The notes beneath the pieces were generated by a model. The model saw only the letters and a program-made list of their open reading frames with translations, made no database searches and had not been told where the DNA came from. The translations under genes and the position numbers were made by a program. DNA of 38,739 bases from Bacteriovoracales bacterium (GTDB lineage: Bacteria; Bdellovibrionota; Bacteriovoracia; Bacteriovoracales; Bacteriovoracaceae), in NCBI GenBank assembly GCA_030149295.1, contig JASBRV010000079.1, positions 1 to 38,739 of the forward strand. Direction: 5' to 3'. Shown here in pieces: positions 16,647 to 22,532 of the stretch; position 1 is the first letter of the stretch; every line of letters begins with the position of its first letter.

Positions 16647-16663
16647 ACCACTCCTGTAGTGGT
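16647..16663. repeat. Small hairpin between two genes
   Basis: ACCACT (16647-16652) and AGTGGT (16658-16663) form a 6-bp stem with loop CCTGT, and AAGTGG follows a few bases later. Only two T residues follow on the plus strand, so it is at best a weak terminator. It may be an operator for the hydrolase gene at 16700. Confidence 0.3.
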
Positions 16664-16699
16664 TTAAAGTGGTCTTCGTTAAACCTAATGGAGACCCCT

Positions 16700-17944
16700 A
16701 TGAAATCAATTTTTTTGACTTTAGGACTACTTGCGACCTCAAGCTTTGCCCTCGAAGAAAGCACTTCATATAACACAATTGTGGATTACCTTAACAACGA
16801 TAAGACCTGCTCAGAAGTGGACCTAAGGCCTTTTTGGCAACTAAAAACCCTTAAAACTCCTTTAAATGCCTTTGAGAAGGGTTCTAAATATAATCTCCGC
16901 TACTCCAAATTTGGCTGCTATCTTGGCGAAAAAGGCTCTCTTGTCATTGCTCCCGGTAGAGCAGAAGCATCACCTGAATATTATGAAACTGCCATTGATT
17001 TTATCAAAAGGGGCTATTCCCCCGTTTACGTCATAGATCATAGAGGACAGGGGATGTCTCCCCGTCGCCTTCAAGACCCTTACAAAGGTCATGTAGAAAA
17101 CTTTCTTAACTACTCATCAGACCTCCATGAAGTAACAAAAGCTGTTCAAAAAGATCTGAAAACGCTTGGTTTTAAAGAAAGCGATAATCTTTTTTATACT
17201 TCAAACTCTATGGGCGGTGCTATTGGACTTGGTTACTTTGGAACTATTGGCAAAAAATCTCCTTATAAAGCTGCAGCTCTTTTAGGGGCACAGATTAGAG
17301 TGAATTATCTTAGTTATATCAATAAGCGCCCAACAAGACTTAATAACACCATCTACTCCGAAGCTGGAGTTATTGCCCAGGGGGCTCTTGCTTGTAAGGT
17401 ACAAAGAAAATGTAATGACTATGCTCGTGAATCATTTAGCGTATACAAGCCAGGTAGTCGTGAATTTGTCTATGAAGATGACATTAAGAAACAAGAGGAG
17501 TTTATGACTCACTCAAAAGCCCGTTATGACCTTAAGACCTACATTTGGGATGAGCATGACTGGTCCTATCTTGATTATGGAGATGATCACTGGATAAGTC
17601 CTGCCCTTGGGGGAACCACGTTTAGCTGGACGTTTACCGCAACGAAATTTCTCCTTAAAATGAGATCTTCTCGCTTTATTAGAAACTTTCCCAATATGCC
17701 TTTGCTCATAATGACTGGCACTAATGATCACCGTGCTTATAAGCCCTATCTTGATGGAAGTACCGATCTTTCTCGCCACTCAAAGTTCTGTGACAAAATT
17801 AATCGCAAAAATAGCTATAAGAAAAAGCTTTGCTCTTTCATTCCGCTCGAAGGGTCCTTTCATGAAATCTATAAAGAAAGTGATGAGTATCGTGATCGAG
17901 GCATTCAACATGTCGATGACTTTTTCACAAGGGCTGTTAAATAA
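16700..17944 (+). CDS. Exported alpha/beta hydrolase, lysophospholipase-like
   Basis: 414 residues from the ATG at 16700, chosen because GGAG ends 6 bases before it. The ATG at 16688 overlaps that site. A signal peptide, MKSIFLTLGLLATSSFA, precedes an alpha/beta-hydrolase core: VIDHRGQGMSPR (oxyanion region as in PldB lysophospholipases), nucleophile elbow SNSMGG with S170, MTGTNDHRA with the candidate acid, and a terminal His in GSFHEIYKESDEYR. The HEIYKESDEYRDR ending is typical of the PldB/monoglyceride-lipase group. Likely substrates are lysophospholipids or monoacylglycerols in the periplasm or outside the cell. A fitting activity for a predator or scavenger, but this is inference. Confidence 0.87.
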   Translation: MKSIFLTLGLLATSSFALEESTSYNTIVDYLNNDKTCSEVDLRPFWQLKTLKTPLNAFEKGSKYNLRYSKFGCYLGEKGSLVIAPGRAEASPEYYETAIDFIKRGYSPVYVIDHRGQGMSPRRLQDPYKGHVENFLNYSSDLHEVTKAVQKDLKTLGFKESDNLFYTSNSMGGAIGLGYFGTIGKKSPYKAAALLGAQIRVNYLSYINKRPTRLNNTIYSEAGVIAQGALACKVQRKCNDYARESFSVYKPGSREFVYEDDIKKQEEFMTHSKARYDLKTYIWDEHDWSYLDYGDDHWISPALGGTTFSWTFTATKFLLKMRSSRFIRNFPNMPLLIMTGTNDHRAYKPYLDGSTDLSRHSKFCDKINRKNSYKKKLCSFIPLEGSFHEIYKESDEYRDRGIQHVDDFFTRAVK

Positions 17945-18013
17945 AATCAGGCACTTAGGGAATGTCAAAATAACTGACGGCCTATGAAAAGGTTCCAAGG
18001 AAGACTCTTTTTG

Positions 18014-18041
18014 ATGGGGATATAAGAGATAATATCCCCAT
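18014..18041. promoter_or_regulatory. 10-bp inverted repeat overlapping a start codon
   Basis: ATGGGGATAT (18014-18023) and ATATCCCCAT (18032-18041) are perfect reverse complements with an 8-base spacer (AAGAGATA). The right arm contains the first two bases of the ATG at 18040. As RNA it would hide the start codon in a stable stem. As DNA it would be a good palindromic operator. No Shine-Dalgarno sequence is visible apart from AAGAGA in the loop. Confidence 0.55.
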
Positions 18042-18378
18042 GAAAACAACACTATTTTTGACCTTCTTCTTCTTTTCTTCACTTGTCCTTGCAAACAACT
18101 GCAATAGCTTAAATATGACTCAAGAAAGAGAAAAGGCAGAGGGCTTAAATCACTTGCCTCAAGAATTTAAAGACCGTCTTCTCTCTTTAAAACGAAAAGT
18201 GAAGCAAGCACAGGTCTATGAATGTGTAGATAATATTCTTTCTGGAAAAGCAGTAGGGCTAGATAATGAAGAAAGAGACATTGCCCTCACCTATCTTGGC
18301 ATACTTGAAGATATGAGCAAAGAAGGCGAAGAGAGAGAGCTGATTAAATTTGCGAAAGAAGAAATTGAAAAAATCTAA
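18040..18378 (+). CDS. Small exported protein
   Basis: 112 residues with signal peptide MKTTLFLTFFFFSSLVLA. The mature protein is about 94 residues, helical and charged, with two cysteines (NNCNSL and VYECVDN) that could form a disulfide. No family recognised. The start codon is embedded in the 18014-18041 inverted repeat. The stop overlaps by 4 bases the stop region of the convergent Fic gene. Position suggests independent transcription. Confidence 0.7.
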   Translation: MKTTLFLTFFFFSSLVLANNCNSLNMTQEREKAEGLNHLPQEFKDRLLSLKRKVKQAQVYECVDNILSGKAVGLDNEERDIALTYLGILEDMSKEGEERELIKFAKEEIEKI

Positions 18379-19592
18379 TTGCTATTATCTTGCAGGGACC
18401 AAATTATATTAAAAAGATACTCATCAAAATCTTGATTTAAAGTTTCTGATATCTCTCTATTACAAGGCACAGAAAGAATCACGTTATTCCCTCTTTTCAC
18501 TAAGTCTTCAAAGATAAAGGGCGCCACCGGAAGAGGCACCTCTTCAAGGTACATGGGACGACACTCACAAGTGAGACTTTCTACATCTCTTAAGCCCTTT
18601 TCACTAAATTCAGAGCGACAGCCCTCCAATTCCTCGATAACTCCAGCTATTTCCTTTTTAAATAGCTCTCTGTACTCGTCACGACTCAAAAGAACATCAT
18701 TTTGTAGATTTCCAGAGGGAGCATAGGGTAAACCAAATTTAGCCAAAAGATAATCTTGGATAAAACGACTCGTTCTCCCGTTTCCATCCCCAAAAGGATG
18801 GATGGCGACAAACCATCTCTGAACATCGGCAATGAATTCCAAAGGTGAATATTCCGGATCCTGAGTTCCAAGACGAAATTTGTTCACATTTTCATTAATA
18901 TAATTAGTTAATTTCTCTAATTCAGGCTCTACATTTTCACTACTCGTGTAGTGAACAAATCCTTGGACAGCATCGCTCAATGGCCCACAAGAATGATAGA
19001 CGGTACTAATAAGGGGATTGCCTTCATTATCTTTAATATCAAAATCTTTTACATTCTCCACATGCTCTTGCTTAACTTTGCCATCAATACAGTTAAAGGG
19101 AAAATTTGGAGCTAAATCTGTTGGTTTCCGAATACGCCCAGGCCTTGCCCCTTTTATCCTAGTAGAAACCCAACCCATAATTTCAATTTTAACGGATTGA
19201 GTATTAATATCTTTAATTCTCTCTCGATCAATCACATTGAGTTTCTTTTCATTAAGAGGAGCCAATTTCTCATCGACTAACATATTAGAGACGGCCATGG
19301 CTCCTTTTTCCCAATTAATCCAAACATCTGGATCGGGAAGATAAGCCCTTTCGGGTCGACACCGAATGCGATCTTGCTCATTTTGCCACACATCTTTATC
19401 GATTAGGCGTCTTGCACGATAACCTGTAAGATAATCAACATTGATATTGTGATCTTTATAGACTCTTTTTTTGAGATGAAGATAGCGATCACTCAATTCA
19501 CATTCTTCTGGATACTTCTTTAAGAAATCAGGACAGCTAAATACCAAAGGAGAAAAGGCTAAAAATAAGAGTAAGGAGATGAATTTTATCAT
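18375..19592 (-). CDS. Exported Fic-domain protein (putative AMPylase/nucleotidyl transferase)
   Basis: 405 residues from the ATG at 19592. A TTG one codon upstream is the longest-frame start, but AAGGAGAGG is spaced correctly for the ATG, which overlaps the upstream gene's stop (TGATG). The signal peptide (MIKFISLLLFLAFSPLVFS) is unambiguous. The canonical Fic motif HPFGDGNGRTSR lies at residues 265-276 with all catalytic residues: His, the acidic metal ligand, and the anion-hole GNGR. Fic enzymes transfer AMP, or less often other phosphate-containing groups, from nucleotides to Ser/Thr/Tyr hydroxyls. No autoinhibitory S/T-x3-E-G/N helix is obvious. Export out of the cytosol and coupling to an ART-like protein point to an effector or periplasmic role. 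Confidence 0.93.
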   Translation of the reverse strand: MIKFISLLLFLAFSPLVFSCPDFLKKYPEECELSDRYLHLKKRVYKDHNINVDYLTGYRARRLIDKDVWQNEQDRIRCRPERAYLPDPDVWINWEKGAMAVSNMLVDEKLAPLNEKKLNVIDRERIKDINTQSVKIEIMGWVSTRIKGARPGRIRKPTDLAPNFPFNCIDGKVKQEHVENVKDFDIKDNEGNPLISTVYHSCGPLSDAVQGFVHYTSSENVEPELEKLTNYINENVNKFRLGTQDPEYSPLEFIADVQRWFVAIHPFGDGNGRTSRFIQDYLLAKFGLPYAPSGNLQNDVLLSRDEYRELFKKEIAGVIEELEGCRSEFSEKGLRDVESLTCECRPMYLEEVPLPVAPFIFEDLVKRGNNVILSVPCNREISETLNQDFDEYLFNIIWSLQDNSN

Positions 19593-22399
19593 CAATACCT
19601 CTCCTTATTTTGAACCTGGTCCTCACTTATTGTGGCATCACAAGTAAAAATTCGATCTTTCCAATATTCTACAACTTCATCATCATCTGTGTCCTCAAAG
19701 TCTCCAGTAGCGAAAGCTCCCTCATTAATCTGCAAGAGCCTTTTATAGCGACTTGGAATGGGAGTTCCTTTTTCGCGATGATTTTTTAAAACTTCATCAA
19801 CGGCTGCCTGATTAAACGTTGTCACATGGCCCATAATTGGTACATCAATCATCACAAAAGCCGCAGGATTCCTACGAGTATTATCGCAAAATTTAGGGGT
19901 CATCATATCATAATTGTAAGCGAGAAAATTTAGATCAAGATCACCGACAACAGAGGAAAATACTTTATGACAGGCTGGAATTTTCTCAAAGGCAGCCTTA
20001 CTCACAAGATAGGTATCATCTTTGTAGCCATCATAAACAAAATCATGAGCACGAGGTTCGACTTCTTTAGGCTTTGAGCGCCTTTCTTTTAAGTGATTTG
20101 AGTTGGAACGCCTTTTAACTCTAGATTCAGCTTTTTCTGCATAAGGATCAACATCACAACCCGCACTTTGAAGTTTTCTAATGGTATCCTTGCTTATGGG
20201 TATCTCACCATTTGTAAATCCCTCTCTCAAATCAAGAAAGGTAAGACCTTTATCTAAATCTATTTGATAAAGAGTTGTGCCATAATCTGTTGTGACATTA
20301 GGGTCAGCGGCTGCGTAAAATCCTCTTCCGGCCATGGTTGCCCCTGCATCAGCAACGCGCTTATCTAAGAAAGGACCGGTATGGAACATATATTCCCGTA
20401 ACATGACATAACCTAGCGCCTTTGGAGATGAAAGTGGTGTTGGCTCATTAGGACTAATACCTGTTAGGTCTTCACTGCCCCAATGAAAAACGGAAATATC
20501 TCGGCTTAAATCTTTCACTAAGGGTTTTAAGTCCTCACGTAAGGCTTCTCTCGCGAGTTTTGTTGAACTGGGTCTAAACATAGAGGTCGGATCAGCCCTT
20601 TTTAAAAGGGCAAACGCTTTTTCCTCACATTCTTGACTTAACTTTTCCTCATAACACTTAATATGGGACTCATCATCTAGGAAGGCTCGGATAAAATCAT
20701 CCCTTATTCTATCAGATCGCCTCAGCTGGCCCTTTTCGTCTTTGTAGTCCACGCCTTTCTTTGTTAATTTTAAATAAAGTGATCTCCCCTTTACTTTGAT
20801 ATAACTTTCTTTTTGGCATTTTTCTTCTTTATTAGAATCATCTTTAATTCTTATAAGGCACTCGTCCATATACTCTGAAAAAAAACGCTCCTCCTCTCTT
20901 GTGTTATTTGCCATCATTCTTGACTTGCTGTCTAAACCCAAGAATTGCTCTCTTCTCTTCACTCTTTCACTCTCTTTCTTTAGTGCATCAAAGCACCTCT
21001 TAGAGTCATATGAAAGATTAAAATGCTCACTATTGGCATTATTAAAGTCAAGTTTTGCAGATTTTCCTAAGGGGCAAACGCCCTCCATTTCAAACTTCAA
21101 ACTACTTAAATGATGAGAGTCTCCCGCAGCAAGGTTCTCCCCTAGTACAAGCATGGCTTCAGAAAAGGCAATATATTCACAATTTTTAAAACTAGGAAAT
21201 AAGGAGTCGACTCCTTGCTCTACTGTATGGAATATACATTGATTATAAGCATGAAAAGCCCTCTCCCTTGCATCATCAACATTTTCAGCATCTAGATGTG
21301 GGCCTAAATACTGCGCCAAATTCGTTTCTATTTTATTCAATGCATTTTGATAGGCTTCTTTTTTGTCACTGTCTTTAAGAAAAGTTGGAAGCCACTGCTC
21401 TAGATAGGCATCCTCGCAAAGTCTCTTGAATTCTTTCAACTCTGCATCTAGCTTATCAAGTTCCTCTGTGTATTCATCTCCTTCATCTTTATAAACCTTG
21501 TCTCTTTGATCTTGAACTCGGTCAAATAAAGAAATTTCTAGAAAAGCTCCCGTCAATTCAGTAAGGATATCTCCTGAGACTTTTTCCAAGCAGTTTTTCG
21601 CATTTAGGCAGGATGGAACAACAGAAAGACCAAGATGACCTTCAAAGTTTCTCACGCGTTCTGGCTCACACATTAGGTAATGAACTTTCTCAAGAGCCTT
21701 CTCCTTTCCACTCATTCCTTTTTCAAAAGTACCGCAAATTTTATTTTCTGGATCAATCCACTTATATTCCTTTTCTACGATGGAGATACATACCGCGATA
21801 CGCATTTCTACTTCTCCTAACTTGCAGATAGGCCATGGAGTATAGTAGATTTTAGGTGTCAACTCCTTCATGTCAAAATCATCAGCAAAAGCATTTGCTC
21901 CGAGTTCAAAAAGTATTGACTGAGACTCCGGAACATTTCGATAAGGATCTATACCGCTATCCTCAAATGGCAAATCTTGAGCTTTATTATGGTAGCGATC
22001 TACAATTTTATAAAACACATGTTCAGATTGCGCACTGTCAACAACAAACATCTCTCCATTATCAAGGTCTTTTTGCATTTTGGCTTTATGGGGACTACTG
22101 CTGTCTTCCCATGTATGAAAGTTTTTTGAGACTATTTCTTTTCCAAAAGCCTTCTCTAATTTTTGATCGAATCCCTGCGGTTTATCACCATAAAATGCCA
22201 AATTAAACTTCTCACTCTCTACAAGAGAGTTAATTAGTTTGACCTGATCTTCATAAAGAGGTGAATCCAAACCGTAACCATTAACCATGACACCTCTTAA
22301 GATAAAGATCGTTGGCCTACCTTCATCAAAGTCAGGGTAATCTTTTGCAAAAAGATCTATGGAAAATATTAGACTAATAAGCACAAGGTACCATCTCAT
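19592..22399 (-). CDS. Large exported protein with ADP-ribosyltransferase-like domain
   Basis: 935 residues with signal peptide MRWYLVLISLIFSIDLFA. Residues 20-630 are mostly helical and charged, contain many cysteines (likely disulfides after export), and match nothing I recognise. Residues about 635-800 read as a PARP/diphtheria-type ART fold: SVFHWGSEDLTG with H639, GRGFYAAADPNVTTDYG with Y695 followed by LYQIDLDKGL, and KDDTYLVSK with D794/D795 where the third catalytic acid (or its substitute) sits. This H-Y-[E/D] order is typical of enzymes moving ADP-ribose from NAD+ to a target. The third residue being Asp rather than Glu leaves mono-ADP-ribosylation or loss of activity open. Coupled to the Fic gene by TGATG. 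No Shine-Dalgarno site before its ATG. Confidence 0.72.
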   Translation of the reverse strand: MRWYLVLISLIFSIDLFAKDYPDFDEGRPTIFILRGVMVNGYGLDSPLYEDQVKLINSLVESEKFNLAFYGDKPQGFDQKLEKAFGKEIVSKNFHTWEDSSSPHKAKMQKDLDNGEMFVVDSAQSEHVFYKIVDRYHNKAQDLPFEDSGIDPYRNVPESQSILFELGANAFADDFDMKELTPKIYYTPWPICKLGEVEMRIAVCISIVEKEYKWIDPENKICGTFEKGMSGKEKALEKVHYLMCEPERVRNFEGHLGLSVVPSCLNAKNCLEKVSGDILTELTGAFLEISLFDRVQDQRDKVYKDEGDEYTEELDKLDAELKEFKRLCEDAYLEQWLPTFLKDSDKKEAYQNALNKIETNLAQYLGPHLDAENVDDARERAFHAYNQCIFHTVEQGVDSLFPSFKNCEYIAFSEAMLVLGENLAAGDSHHLSSLKFEMEGVCPLGKSAKLDFNNANSEHFNLSYDSKRCFDALKKESERVKRREQFLGLDSKSRMMANNTREEERFFSEYMDECLIRIKDDSNKEEKCQKESYIKVKGRSLYLKLTKKGVDYKDEKGQLRRSDRIRDDFIRAFLDDESHIKCYEEKLSQECEEKAFALLKRADPTSMFRPSSTKLAREALREDLKPLVKDLSRDISVFHWGSEDLTGISPNEPTPLSSPKALGYVMLREYMFHTGPFLDKRVADAGATMAGRGFYAAADPNVTTDYGTTLYQIDLDKGLTFLDLREGFTNGEIPISKDTIRKLQSAGCDVDPYAEKAESRVKRRSNSNHLKERRSKPKEVEPRAHDFVYDGYKDDTYLVSKAAFEKIPACHKVFSSVVGDLDLNFLAYNYDMMTPKFCDNTRRNPAAFVMIDVPIMGHVTTFNQAAVDEVLKNHREKGTPIPSRYKRLLQINEGAFATGDFEDTDDDEVVEYWKDRIFTCDATISEDQVQNKERY

Positions 22400-22407
22400 A
22401 AGAGCTA

Positions 22408-22499
22408 TTTCGGTACTTTAACCAGTTTAAATAAGCTTTTTTTAACTAACTATAAGACTCAAGCAAAAAAATTGAACTTTCTTCCCCAAAATACCGAAA
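22408..22499. promoter_or_regulatory. Inverted TACCGAAA pair in a divergent promoter region
   Basis: TTTCGGTA at 22408-22415 and TACCGAAA at 22492-22499 place the same octamer TACCGAAA upstream of both divergent genes (ART-like at 22399, 980-residue protein at 22533), each copy pointing toward its gene. A shared regulator could use them. An 8-bp match in 130 bases may also be chance. The AT-rich middle contains possible -10 elements on both strands. Confidence 0.3.
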
Positions 22500-22532
22500 A
22501 ACCATGCGAGAAAACAAAAAAACAGGACTTAA

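Noticed and set aside
18375..22399. Classical toxin-antitoxin (Fic/FicT-FicA) module
   Set aside because: Both coupled proteins are exported and the partner is a 935-residue protein, not a small antitoxin with the inhibitory motif.
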